A stretch of 54,127 bases of DNA from VRUE01 sp035557635 (GTDB taxonomy: Bacteria; Actinomycetota; Thermoleophilia; Solirubrobacterales; 70-9), in contig DATMDR010000069.1 of the NCBI GenBank assembly GCA_035557635.1, positions 1-54,127 of the forward strand, read 5' to 3'. The first letter of the stretch is position 1; every line of letters begins with the position of its first letter. The notes under the pieces are model-generated. The model saw only the letters and a list, made by a program, of their open reading frames with translations, was not told the origin of the DNA and searched no databases. Positions 40,001-47,997 of this stretch are shown in pieces. The position numbers and the translations under genes are program-made.

Positions 40001-40713
40001 ACCGCAATAAAGCTGCCAATCGCCCATGAACCGAACTGGCCGGCGCCGGTGCCTCCCACCCCCCTCTGGCAAACATCCCCGGGGTCGATTGGGCACAGGT
40101 TTCTTTCAGCTTCTGTAGCGGTTTCCTCACTCTTAGTTTTGTTGACATCACCGCCAAACGTCAGCAAGAAATTTCCGTTGGAATCAAACTTCTGCACACG
40201 GAGGTTTCCATGGTCAACGACATAGACATTGCCACTGGCATCGGTTGCAATGCCCTGAGGGCCACAACAGTAACCAAACTGTCCTGTGCCTTCCCCGCTG
40301 GTCCCCGCCTTGCAGATGTCCCCGTTGGAGGGGACGCAAATCTCAAACTGGTCCTCGGGAATGGAAGTATCGTCGCCAGGCCCGCTTTTGACCACGTCCC
40401 AACCCCAAATTCTCAACAATTGTCCCCAGGCAGTGTATTGCTGGACACGGCGGTTGGCGCTATCAGAAACGTAGAGATCACCGTCTGTCGAATCGGTGGC
40501 AACGCCCCGTGGGGCTTGAGTTTCGTCAGCCTCACCACATTCACCGTTGGCCAATTTTCCATCATCGCCACAATTGTGACCCTTCTCCCAGAGCACCGGC
40601 GGCCCAGCGGCCCCAGCAGAAGCGGTCAACGCAGTAGAGAGGAGGAGGGCTGAGATGATAAAAAGGAAGCTCATGCGGATGCCGTAGCAGGTCGATCTTC
40701 CAGCATCTCGCAT
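37006..40713 (-). CDS. Large secreted NHL/beta-propeller protein, second gene of locus copy 2
   Basis: The start ATG at 40713 is chosen because AAGGAG lies 5 bases upstream and the signal peptide (MSFLFIISALLLSTALTASAGA) follows shortly; an upstream ATG at 40776 lacks a ribosome site. The 1235-residue protein has NHL repeats ('PRGVATDSTDGDLYVSDSAN', 'GIATDASGNVYVVDHGNLRVQ', 'TVYVGDRERIQRF'). A fibronectin-like segment ('LTGLEPDTTYHYRFVAES'), 'LPDCRAYEMVSPLDKN' and WD/PD40-like blades ('VSADGSRVFWSTAPG', 'VSPDGLHLAFTS') follow, then a basic tail with two Cys. It corresponds to the copy 1 protein minus the Ig-like insert. Confidence 0.85.
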   Translation of the reverse strand: MRDAGRSTCYGIRMSFLFIISALLLSTALTASAGAAGPPVLWEKGHNCGDDGKLANGECGEADETQAPRGVATDSTDGDLYVSDSANRRVQQYTAWGQLLRIWGWDVVKSGPGDDTSIPEDQFEICVPSNGDICKAGTSGEGTGQFGYCCGPQGIATDASGNVYVVDHGNLRVQKFDSNGNFLLTFGGDVNKTKSEETATEAERNLCPIDPGDVCQRGVGGTGAGQFGSWAIGSFIAVGGLPETVYVGDRERIQRFGADGKYLGDLPDPEELIKGKTVMSLAADSSGNLFVAFLGSGSLVGGVPAPAADVLKLSPGGVKTCAMKVAKPTALAADSSGKIYVVDGVKEIGGVELQIRKFNGDCSEVKDSEFPFSGELDASTGVATSSPPTCGLDSPDLFVNNVVPPEKNFIRAYGSPPDPSICPPPTVPPTISNQHALSVDTDGATLRAKINPHFWPDTTYYLQYGTGKCSEGGCNQTALFPGSELTNAVLDADIATVGVLLTGLEPDTTYHYRFVAESSGGGPVFGEGEGQEERSFHTFPLPDPPSSDPCPNATFRTGASVRLPDCRAYEMVSPLDKNNADVTDASEAHAMASVGGGAFTYSMLATAYAEPEGAPLIGQYLSKRDPEAGWSTRSIAPPRTAPPLYNTGDILFERGQYKIFSEDLCSGWLVQDSDVALAPKAPVGVPNAYRRDLCGGAGYELLTTIAPPGYSLESEPSASNYYLGIQGTSADGSVSFFRAPAKLTGNAAGKGIYQVYVAFEGKLRLVSILPNGNASTLHSSLGTSQSLTSFRDDSVYHAVSADGSRVFWSTAPGVSGVGKLFVRVHPTQAPSKLIGEECTEAAKACTLPVSIGDALFHAAATDGSVALYSLADSLFEYDVGKAIAKEAGVRTLISKKVTGVVGASNDATRVYFVSREDLAGAAEGGKENLYLHERGEGFTFIATLSSADTSLYSKAPYARDSRVSPDGLHLAFTSTASLTGYDNADVKSGEPDAEVFVYDATASEGSGELLCASCNPSGARPSGRKTPGQFGIWVASSLPGWISQTHPGRVLSPDGGRLFFESSDALVPRDTNGRTDVYEWEEPGKGSCTEADSSFAPSNGGCLSLISSGESSKDSELIDASADGNDVFFATSSSLLVQDYGLRDVYDARVNGGFPPPPPAPPACEGEACQGTPSPPNDPTPSSSVFQGAGNVVEGRPGRCAKGKVRRRGRCVAKKQRRRAKHPKQQANDKRRAGR

Positions 40714-40790
40714 GGCTTCTCCTTGGCTGTTGGTAATGCCAGTGCTTGACAGTCTGGGCTGGCCTTGAGTCTTCATTGGTGGGACTGTGA

Positions 40791-41624
40791 TCAGCTGGTT
40801 GGCGCCGTCACGGCCCACGTTCCAAACCCAGCCTCATTTTCCGTGCCACTCGCGATCAAAATCGCTCCGGTCAATCCCGTGCCCCCCAAGAAGGTCGCAG
40901 GGTTGCTTACTTCGATGACATCTCCTCCGACTTCAAATCCAGCAACGAAAGCGCAGAAATGACCAGGGGCCGCCTCGGGATTTTCAGGACTGGGTGCGTT
41001 TCCGACACCGTCATCGCACTCGGGCGGGGCAGTGATGCCTTCACCAACGACATGGGTATTCTCGGCAGGAATGCCCGAAATTAGGGGGATCGTAAAGGAG
41101 GCGGATGCCCGGCCTACGCCGCCTTCGCCTCCGATTTCAACTACCCACGTTCCCTTCTCAGTGGCCCCTTTGGGGAGGGTACCCCCCAGAGTCCAAGGCT
41201 CGCCGTCTTTGCCCCCTTCGCCATTGCAGGCGAAAGTCGACGTGCCATTGCCAACTTTGAATTCGGCGCCGCCGCGTTCGTCGCAGTCAGTTCCACCGAC
41301 GGGGACTTCTGTGTTGGTCACGCTGAGGCCGTCCTCGCCGTCAGCCCCTTCGCTGCCAGTGGCGCCGTTGGCTCCAGCTGCCCCCGTGTCGCCCTTCGCG
41401 CCAGCGGGCCCGGCTGGACCGGCAGGCCCAACTGAACCAGTCGCACCTTTCGGTCCCCTCGGGCCGCGAGGGCCTTTGGTGGCTTTTTTGGCAGAGGCAG
41501 TTGCGCCCTTGCCCGAGCCGCCGAGGTCGTTGGCCGCGAATGCTCCGCCGACCAGGGCGAGGACGAGGGCGATCACCGAGATGACTCCCGGGATGCCGAA
41601 GCGGTTGCGTAGCGTCGAGAACAT
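40791..41624 (-). CDS. Collagen-like exported protein, first gene of locus copy 2
   Basis: ATG at 41624 is taken as start, with AAGGAGA upstream and a hydrophobic segment following (GVISVIALVLALVGGAFA); the frame is open further upstream. The 277-residue product has a much shorter G-X-Y stretch than copy 1, about residues 50-98 ('GPRGPRGPKGATGSVGPAG', ending near 'GADGEDG'). A larger Cys-containing head follows ('GGTDCDERGGAEF', 'FACNGEGG', 'PECDDGVG', 'APGHFCAFV'). The head's last third matches the head of the copy 1 protein in pattern. Likely a short trimeric stalk with a head. Its gene ends 77 bases before the propeller gene start. Confidence 0.85.
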   Translation of the reverse strand: MFSTLRNRFGIPGVISVIALVLALVGGAFAANDLGGSGKGATASAKKATKGPRGPRGPKGATGSVGPAGPAGPAGAKGDTGAAGANGATGSEGADGEDGLSVTNTEVPVGGTDCDERGGAEFKVGNGTSTFACNGEGGKDGEPWTLGGTLPKGATEKGTWVVEIGGEGGVGRASASFTIPLISGIPAENTHVVGEGITAPPECDDGVGNAPSPENPEAAPGHFCAFVAGFEVGGDVIEVSNPATFLGGTGLTGAILIASGTENEAGFGTWAVTAPTS

Positions 41625-41646
41625 CGAATCTCTCTCCTTGTCCCGT

Positions 41647-41740
41647 GAGCCCCTCTGCCGGCCGCTTCCCTGCTGCGGCACTCCCGCGAGGCTCGGTTGT
41701 CCTGAGTCCCTGGTGCTGCTCGCCCGCTTCCCTGGGCGGA
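41647..41740 (-). promoter_or_regulatory. Structured 5' leader of collagen-like gene, copy 2
   Basis: In transcript orientation the leader has CGCCC-AGGGAAGC-GGGCG (41721-41739). A GAGCC (41690-41694) and GGCTC (41647-41651) pair then encloses CCGC-AGCAGGGAA-GCGG. The same two hairpins with AGGGAA loops and the same enclosing stem precede the collagen-like gene of copy 1 at 23172-23250, with differences concentrated outside paired segments. Confidence 0.5.
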
Positions 41741-41771
41741 CTGAACTGCTTCGTACATGAACTACGCCTGA

Positions 41772-41800
41772 TTGAAACAGCAGTGGTTCGGGACTGTCAA
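41772..41800 (-). promoter_or_regulatory. Sigma-70-type promoter of locus copy 2
   Basis: On the minus strand a perfect -35 TTGACA (plus 41795-41800) is followed after 17 bases by TTTCAA (plus 41772-41777; TTCAAT with an 18-base spacer). Transcription would begin near 41765 and produce a ~140-base leader containing the conserved hairpins. Confidence 0.55.
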
Positions 41801-41820
41801 GGAAAAGAGAATGTTTCTAA

Positions 41821-41841
41821 GCAGGCGAGATCGGCGCCTGC
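41821..41841 (-). terminator. Terminator hairpin after MerR gene
   Basis: GCAGGCG and CGCCTGC are paired around a 7-base loop, followed on the minus strand by TTAGAAACATTCTCTTTT. The location, 49 bases after the MerR gene stop, suits a terminator insulating it from the collagen locus promoter. Confidence 0.5.
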
Positions 41842-41889
41842 GTAGCGAGAAATCCCTTTAGTGCAGGAAAAGCCCTTGGTACGGAGGCG

Positions 41890-42663
41890 TTATTTGGTCT
41901 TCGTGCGCCTAGGGCGCTTGCGGGCCGCCAGGCGCAGGGTGCGCTCGCTGGCCTTCTCGACTGCCTCGCCCATCGCGATCTGGAAGACGGCGAGGAGGGC
42001 GTCGGAGGCAAGTGGGCGCATGCGGTCGAGCGACTCGCGCACCTTGGGCCAGTCGCCTTCGGGGCGGCCGGCGCGGTCGAACGGCTCCCATACCTCCTTG
42101 ACGAAGAGCTCGACGAAGGCGCGGGCGACGCCGTCGGCGTGGCGGCGCAGTTTCTCGGCCGTGGCGAGGGCGCCCTCAGGGCCGACGCCGAGCTCGGCGA
42201 GCGCCACCGCGGCGCGCTGCAGCCGCGGGCTGATCACCTCGACCCGGCCGTCGGGGAGGGCGCGCAGGATGCCGAGCTTTTCGGCGCGGCGCATCAGCTG
42301 CGGATCGAGCGCGCCCTCCGCCCCCCACACGTTGGCCAGCTCGTCGGCCTCGACTATCTCCGGCGCCTCGTCCTCGAAGGGGGCGCGCAGGGCGCGGGTG
42401 AAGTCGAAGATCTCGGTCGCCGAGCCGCCGTCGCCGCTTTCCAGCACCCGGCGGATCGCCTCCAGGTTGAGGCCGTCGGCCTGCATCTCCCGGGTCAGCG
42501 CGATCCGCGCCGCGTGCTCCTCGTTGTAGTAGCCGGTGCGGCCGCGGACCACAGGTGGCGGCAGCAGGCCACGGGTCTGGTGGGCGCGGATGTTTCGCAC
42601 CGTCATCCCGGTCCGCTCCGCCAACTCGCGGATCGTCATCTCGCCTTTGGCCGCTTTGCTCAT
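41890..42663 (-). CDS. MerR family regulator
   Basis: The product has 257 residues from ATG at 42663 (MSKAAKGEMTIRELAERTG); the longer open frame upstream would overlap the SDR gene and adds no recognisable sequence. The HTH 'MTIRELAERTGMTVRNIRAHQTRGLLPPP' plus wing 'GRTGYYNEEHAARIALTREMQADGLNLEAIRRVLE' are classic MerR. The long helical C-terminal domain (~180 residues) lacks the Cys pattern of metal sensors, so a multidrug- or stress-type effector domain is more likely. It lies 28 bases downstream of an SDR gene, probably co-transcribed. Confidence 0.85.
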   Translation of the reverse strand: MSKAAKGEMTIRELAERTGMTVRNIRAHQTRGLLPPPVVRGRTGYYNEEHAARIALTREMQADGLNLEAIRRVLESGDGGSATEIFDFTRALRAPFEDEAPEIVEADELANVWGAEGALDPQLMRRAEKLGILRALPDGRVEVISPRLQRAAVALAELGVGPEGALATAEKLRRHADGVARAFVELFVKEVWEPFDRAGRPEGDWPKVRESLDRMRPLASDALLAVFQIAMGEAVEKASERTLRLAARKRPRRTKTK

Positions 42664-42691
42664 CCCCGCATCGTAAGCCGGAAATGTCGTC

Positions 42692-43414
42692 TCAGCCGCG
42701 CGGCGCGAGGGTGAGACGCTGGCCATTCATCTTCGCGGCGGCGTCCGAGCAGAGAAATGCGATCGCCTCGGCGATGTGCTCCGCGGGAGTGAAGGTAGGG
42801 AACTCCTCGTCCGGGTTCTCCTCGCGCATCTGCGGGGTGAGGATCGCGTCGACGACGATGACGTTGGCAGTCGCGGCCGTGCCTTCGAAACCGCCGGCGA
42901 GGGCCAGGGTCCAAGCCTCGGCGGCGGCCTTGGCGGCGGCGTAGGCGGCATTGGAGTTGGAGGGGTTCTGCGCCTGCTTGGCGGAGACGATGACGAAGCG
43001 ACCGCGCTCGCCGGCGATCAGCGCGTCGTGGAATGCGCGCGTGGTGTGCTGGACGGTCCGGATCAAAAGGTCGTGCAGCAGCTCCCAGTCCGAGAGCGGC
43101 TCCTCGTGCAGCGGCTGCCCGCCGCGCCAGCCGCCGACCAGGTGCAGCAGCGCGTCGACCCGGCCGAAGCGCTCGAGCAGAGCCGCGCACCAGCCCCGCG
43201 TCGCCTCCTCGTCGAGCAGGTCGACGGCCCGCCCGTCCCAGCGCTCGGGCGGCAGGTCGAGCCTGGCCCCAATCTCCTCGACCCGCTCCCGAGACACGTC
43301 AGTGCCGGCCACGGTGGCGCCGGCCTCCGCCAGCCGCGCAGCGACGACCGGCCCGAGCCCGCCGGCGACCCCAGCAATAGCGACCACGCGGCCGTCGAGT
43401 TCACCCGGCTTCAT
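42692..43414 (-). CDS. Short-chain dehydrogenase/reductase
   Basis: The 240-residue protein starts at ATG 43414; a TTG two codons earlier is less likely. The Rossmann motif is AGVAGGLG (residues 14-21) instead of the usual TGxxxGxG. The family elements 'VDALLHLVGGW', a catalytic Ser in 'FVIVSAKQ' and 'YAAAK' (Tyr-x3-Lys) are present. The NAG motif is replaced by LVGG. It should be an NAD(P)-dependent oxidoreductase of unknown substrate. Upstream lies the divergent, SOS-box-controlled endonuclease-like gene. Confidence 0.85.
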   Translation of the reverse strand: MKPGELDGRVVAIAGVAGGLGPVVAARLAEAGATVAGTDVSRERVEEIGARLDLPPERWDGRAVDLLDEEATRGWCAALLERFGRVDALLHLVGGWRGGQPLHEEPLSDWELLHDLLIRTVQHTTRAFHDALIAGERGRFVIVSAKQAQNPSNSNAAYAAAKAAAEAWTLALAGGFEGTAATANVIVVDAILTPQMREENPDEEFPTFTPAEHIAEAIAFLCSDAAAKMNGQRLTLAPRG

Positions 43415-43466
43415 CCGCAAATCATCGCGTAGGTTAGGTGCCGAAGCTTTCTGTCTGATGCAGATG

Positions 43467-43480
43467 CGAACATGTGTTCG
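43467..43480. promoter_or_regulatory. LexA-type SOS box at endonuclease-like gene start
   Basis: CGAACATGTGTTCG is a perfect CGAAC-N4-GTTCG dyad. The flanking 19 bases, TGCGAACATGTGTTCGTGC, are identical to the box before the radical SAM gene (8432-8450, minus strand), and in both the downstream frame reads GTG-TTC-GTG. Confidence 0.75.
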
Positions 43481-43905
43481 TGCTAGCCCTCCGGCAATCC
43501 AACCCTAGGCAGCAAGGAGCCATCGGAGAGGCGGTCGCAGCAAGTTGGCTGATCCAGGCTGGATATGGCGTTTGGATTCCATTCGGCCACAGCCCAGATT
43601 GCGACTTGGTTGCGGAGCGGGATGGCTCCCTCCTGCGAGTTCAAGTGAAGACTTCGACCGTGGCACGACGCGAAAGATGGCAGGTCGCGATTTGCACCCG
43701 TGGCGGGAACCAGAGCTGGAACGGCATCGTGAAGAAGCTCACTGCACAGCGCTACGACTACCTCTTCGTCCTCGTCTCTGATGGTCGTGCCTGGTTCATT
43801 CCTTCAAGCGAGGTGGGAGGACAGTCAGCATTGCTTCTCGGGGGCCCAAAGTACGCGAAATTTGAGGTGGATTCGCAACCGTCCTCCGTACACGTCGCAA
43901 GCTAA
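43480..43905 (+). CDS. PD-(D/E)XK endonuclease-like protein
   Basis: Start at GTG 43480, by analogy with the radical SAM gene; GTG at 43474, two codons earlier, is also possible. The ~141-residue product fits the PD-(D/E)XK fold of the group I intron-associated endonuclease type. It has 'GAIGEAVAASWLIQAGYGVWIPFG' (Glu before strand 1), then D in 'PDCDLVAERDG' and Q-x-K in 'LLRVQVKTS'. Counted from GTG 43474 these are E19, D44, Q57 and K59. Gln in place of the first acidic residue of ExK is tolerated in this superfamily. No intron is nearby. The gene is visibly less GC-rich than its neighbours and ends one base from a tRNA-Tyr gene, suggesting transfer. DNA damage induction is implied by the LexA box. 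Confidence 0.75.
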   Translation: MLALRQSNPRQQGAIGEAVAASWLIQAGYGVWIPFGHSPDCDLVAERDGSLLRVQVKTSTVARRERWQVAICTRGGNQSWNGIVKKLTAQRYDYLFVLVSDGRAWFIPSSEVGGQSALLLGGPKYAKFEVDSQPSSVHVAS

Positions 43906-43906
43906 A

Positions 43907-43988
43907 TGGGGGAGGCAGGATTCGAACCTGCGTAGGCATAGCCAATGCGTTTACAGCGCATCTCCTTTAACCGCTCGGACACTCCCCC
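43907..43988 (-). tRNA. tRNA-Tyr (GTA)
   Basis: On the minus strand the sequence folds as a class II tRNA. It has acceptor GGGGGAG/CTCCCCC with discriminator A, D-arm GAGCGGTTAAAGG, and anticodon stem ATGCG-CTGTAAA-CGCAT with anticodon GTA. A long variable arm and TTCGAATC T-loop follow. CCA is not encoded. It is 82 bases long, as expected for bacterial tRNA-Tyr. Confidence 0.95.
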
Positions 43989-44036
43989 GGGAGGATGAGG
44001 ACCGATTCTAGTTGGAAGCGGTGGCATACTCGCGTC

Positions 44037-44495
44037 GTGCCGAGCGATCGCACAGTGGCGCGCATATCGAACTCGCTGGGAGCGAGGGGGCTGCGCTGGA
44101 CCGGGAAGCTCAACGTGCCTCTCTACCGGGCGACCGGAGGGCGCATCGGCGGGAGGGTGAACCGCGCCCCCGTCCTTCTCCTCACCACGACGGGGCGCAA
44201 GTCCGGACAGGAGCGCACAGCGCCGATCGTCTACCTGCGAGACGGCGAGAACGTCGTCGTCATCAACACCAACGCCGGCAACGCTCGTGTCCCCGCCTGG
44301 TCTCTGAACCTGAAGGCGAACCCCAAGGCCGAAGTCGAGGTCGGCCGCCGTCGCTACCCGGCGCGAGCCCGGATCGCCGAGGGCGAGGAGCGCACAGATC
44401 TCTGGCGCAAGCACAACGAGCAGTACACGGGCTTTGACGACTACCAGGAGAAGCTCGACCGCAAAGCGCTGGTCTTCGTGCTCGAGCCGCGCTGA
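44037..44495 (+). CDS. Deazaflavin (F420)-dependent nitroreductase-like protein
   Basis: Start GTG at 44037 is preferred: a -10-like CATACT sits at 44025-44030, which would make the transcript leaderless. ATG at 43995 abuts GGGAGG without a spacer. The 152-residue product has the Ddn-family split-barrel landmarks 'PVLLLTTTGRKSGQERTAPIVYLRDG', 'NAGNARVPAWSLNLKANPKAEVEVG' and 'RTDLWRKHNEQYTGFDDYQEKLDRKALVFVLEP'. Such proteins bind coenzyme F420 and reduce nitro compounds, quinones or fatty acids. The gene diverges from tRNA-Tyr and converges on the sigma factor gene with a 10-base gap. Confidence 0.85.
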   Translation: MPSDRTVARISNSLGARGLRWTGKLNVPLYRATGGRIGGRVNRAPVLLLTTTGRKSGQERTAPIVYLRDGENVVVINTNAGNARVPAWSLNLKANPKAEVEVGRRRYPARARIAEGEERTDLWRKHNEQYTGFDDYQEKLDRKALVFVLEPR

Positions 44496-44505
44496 CTCGC
44501 GCCGC

Positions 44506-45720
<1,215 letters not shown>

Positions 45721-45775
45721 GCTGAGAGCTGAGCAGCACCCGGCCGACGGCGCTGCTCGCCTACCCTTCAGGGCC

Positions 45776-46780
45776 GTGGCCACGAACGCGACAACTCCCC
45801 CGCTGAGCGCCCCCGACGTGCAGGCCCGGGTCCCCGCCACCCAGGTCAGCCTCTCGCGGGTCGGCGTCACCGGCGTCGAGAAGGTGATCCGGGTCAAGGC
45901 CGACGGGACCGAGAACCTCTACCACGCCGACTTCGAGTGCTTCGTCGACCTCGAGCCGCGCCAGGCCGGCGTCCACATGTCCCGCTTCGAGGAGATCGTC
46001 GGCGAGGCGATCGACGAGGTCGTGCTCGGCGAGGCCTTCCGCGCCGAGGTCCTCGCCGCCCACATCGCCCAGCGGGTTCGCGAGCGCCAGGACGGGCGGC
46101 GGGCGGAGGTCTCGGTCACCGCCCGCTATCCCGAGATCGCGACCACCCCGGTGAGCGGCCAGGCGACGCAGGAGATCTACGTCCTGCTCGGCACCGCGGT
46201 CGCCTCGGAGCGAGGCACCCGAACCCTGACCGGGGTCCAGGCCCAGGGCATGACCGCCTGCCCCTGCGCGCAGGAGATGGTCGCCGAGCTGGGACGCGAG
46301 CGACTGGCGGAGGCCGGCTTCGATCCCGATCAGATCGAGCGCGCGCTGGAGGCCGTCCCGGTCGCCACCCACAACCAGCGCGGCATCGGCACTCTCTACG
46401 TCGGCTGCCCCGAGGGCGGCGAGGCATGGATCGACGCGCCCGAGCTGCTCCGCATCGTCGAGGGCTCGATGAGCTCGGAGATCTACGAGCTGATGAAGCG
46501 TCCCGACGAGCTCGCCGTGGTCGCCAAGGCGCATGCCCAGCCCCGCTTCGTCGAGGACTGCGTGCGGGAGATGGTGCGGCGCGTCGTCGAGGGTTACTCA
46601 GAGCTGTCGGGCGAGGCCTTCGTCATGGCCCGCCAGGAGAACCTGGAGACGATCCACCGCCACAACGTGGTGGCGGAGCGCTACGGCACGCTCGAGGACC
46701 TGCGCCGCGAGCTCGACAGCGGCGAGCACCAGCTGCACCACACGACGGTCAGGGAGTGGCTCGAGGCGCCGGCGCCTTGA
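45776..46780 (+). CDS. GTP cyclohydrolase IB (FolE2/MptA type)
   Basis: The GTG at 45776 gives 334 residues starting 'VATNATTPPLSAPDVQARV'; ATG at 45719 would extend into the sigma factor promoter. Type IB landmarks are 'SRVGVTGVEKVIRV', 'ADFECFVDLEPRQAGVHMSRFEEIV', 'GMTACPCAQEM' with the metal-binding Cys-Pro-Cys, and 'VATHNQRGIGTLYVG'. The enzyme converts GTP to dihydroneopterin triphosphate (or the cyclic phosphate in MptA enzymes), feeding folate or related pterins. Unlike FolE it can use metals other than zinc. The last 32 bases overlap the convergent pgsA gene. Confidence 0.9.
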   Translation: MATNATTPPLSAPDVQARVPATQVSLSRVGVTGVEKVIRVKADGTENLYHADFECFVDLEPRQAGVHMSRFEEIVGEAIDEVVLGEAFRAEVLAAHIAQRVRERQDGRRAEVSVTARYPEIATTPVSGQATQEIYVLLGTAVASERGTRTLTGVQAQGMTACPCAQEMVAELGRERLAEAGFDPDQIERALEAVPVATHNQRGIGTLYVGCPEGGEAWIDAPELLRIVEGSMSSEIYELMKRPDELAVVAKAHAQPRFVEDCVREMVRRVVEGYSELSGEAFVMARQENLETIHRHNVVAERYGTLEDLRRELDSGEHQLHHTTVREWLEAPAP

Positions 46781-47300
46781 GCCGTTTGCGCAGGCCGAAG
46801 AAGTAGTCGGCGCCGCTGATCACGGTGGCGGCGACCGCCAGGTAGACGAGAGCGTCGACCCAGGCCGGGGAGGGATTGGCGGCGATCAGGGCGAAGACGG
46901 CGGCGATCTGCAGGACCGTCTTCACCTTGCCCAGCCAGCTGGCGGAGATCACGATGCCGCGCTCGACCGCCACCGCGCGCATCAGCGTGACCGCGAACTC
47001 GCGGGCGATGATCACCATCGCCACCCAGGCTGCAAGCCGGTCGAGCGAGACCAGCGAGACCAGCGCCGCGGCGACCAGCAGCTTGTCGGCGATCGGGTCC
47101 ATCAGCTTGCCGAAGGTGGTGACGGCATCGCGCGAGCGGGCGAAGTAGCCGTCGAGGCCGTCGGTCAGCGCCGCCAGGGCGAAGACGGCAGCGGCGAGGG
47201 TGTCGCCATTCGGCGTCTCTCCCAGCAGTGCGACGACGACGACCGGCACCGCGAGGATCCGCAGCATCGTCAGGACGTTGGGCAGGTTGAGCGGGAACAC
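46749..47300 (-). CDS. pgsA: CDP-diacylglycerol--glycerol-3-phosphate 3-phosphatidyltransferase
   Basis: The 183-residue membrane enzyme starts at ATG 47300 (MFPLNLPNVLTMLRILAVP). The CDP-alcohol phosphotransferase motif D-G-x2-A-R-x8-G-x3-D-x3-D is complete at residues 50-72 (DGYFARSRDAVTTFGKLMDPIAD). Four to five additional hydrophobic helices follow, with a basic C-terminus. It catalyses formation of phosphatidylglycerol phosphate in the membrane, the committed step to phosphatidylglycerol and cardiolipin. The convergent overlap of 32 bases with the cyclohydrolase gene affects only the variable C-terminal ends. Confidence 0.92.
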   Translation of the reverse strand: MFPLNLPNVLTMLRILAVPVVVVALLGETPNGDTLAAAVFALAALTDGLDGYFARSRDAVTTFGKLMDPIADKLLVAAALVSLVSLDRLAAWVAMVIIAREFAVTLMRAVAVERGIVISASWLGKVKTVLQIAAVFALIAANPSPAWVDALVYLAVAATVISGADYFFGLRKRLKAPAPRATP

Positions 47301-47337
47301 CGGTCCCTCAGTCTGCCGCCTTTGCGGGGATCATCGC

Positions 47338-47952
47338 CTACTCGGCGGGCGGAGCCGGCTGCGTGGGCGGTGGCAGATCGCCGGGCTCGAAGGCCTCGGA
47401 CGCAGCCTCTGCCGGGCTCGCCCCGAGACCCTGCCGCAGGACGACCAGGTGCTGGGCATGGCTGGCGCCGATCGACGCGGCGAGCGTGCGCGGCGCCTCG
47501 GTCGCCAGGCGTGGCGCCGCCTCCAGGTAGGCGGCGAGTGCCGCGTTCTCGAGCCCGTAGGCGAGGGCGAGGAAGTCGGCCTGATCGGTGACGCCGGCGA
47601 AGTCGAGCTCTTCCTGTTCGGCGTCGGTCTTGCCACCCAAGCCCCGCACCGCCTTGGTCATCGCGTCGACGTGCTCCTGAGCCTGAGCGCGGAACTCGCG
47701 CCCCACCGCCCGATAGGGCCCGCGCAGCAGGTGCTCGCCCCGGGCGTAAGCCGAGGCGACGGTCAGCTCCCGGGCCAGCGCCGCGTTGAGGATCTCGACG
47801 TCGGCGGCCTTCTCATCGTCGCTCGCCCTCTCCTCATTGCCGCAGCCGGCGGCGAAGGCCGCCAGGACAGCGACGATGAAAAGGGCGACGACGCGGACTG
47901 CGCCGCGCCGTCGCCCAATGCGGGAGTGCTGCACCTGCTTCGCGCCCTTCAT
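47338..47952 (-). CDS. Ferritin-like lipoprotein
   Basis: The product has 204 residues from ATG at 47952. A basic N-terminus and hydrophobic segment end in the lipobox AAGC (Cys around residue 37), so the protein is exported and lipid-anchored. The mature part is all-helical. It has spaced Glu/His motifs in 'ILNAALARELTVASAYARGEHLL', 'EFRAQAQEHVDAMTKAVRGLGG', 'LENAALAAYLEAAP' and 'IGASHAQHLVVLRQGLG'. These have the four-helix ferritin-like arrangement (ExxY...ExxH). Metal binding is probable but unproven. The start codon lies in the loop of a perfect hairpin; a GTG seven codons in is an alternative start. Confidence 0.75.
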   Translation of the reverse strand: MKGAKQVQHSRIGRRRGAVRVVALFIVAVLAAFAAGCGNEERASDDEKAADVEILNAALARELTVASAYARGEHLLRGPYRAVGREFRAQAQEHVDAMTKAVRGLGGKTDAEQEELDFAGVTDQADFLALAYGLENAALAAYLEAAPRLATEAPRTLAASIGASHAQHLVVLRQGLGASPAEAASEAFEPGDLPPPTQPAPPAE

Positions 47953-47963
47953 GGGCGCGAAGC
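47937..47963 (-). promoter_or_regulatory. Hairpin with start codon in its loop
   Basis: On the minus strand GCTTCGCGCCC-ATGAA-GGGCGCGAAGC forms an 11-bp perfect stem whose 5-base loop contains the ATG of the ferritin-like lipoprotein gene. It may repress initiation or, alternatively, end transcription of the ArsR-type gene that stops 35 bases upstream. There is no U-run. Confidence 0.5.
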
Positions 47964-47997
47964 CTATTCAGCTAGACCCGCCAAGCCCCCAGGATCG

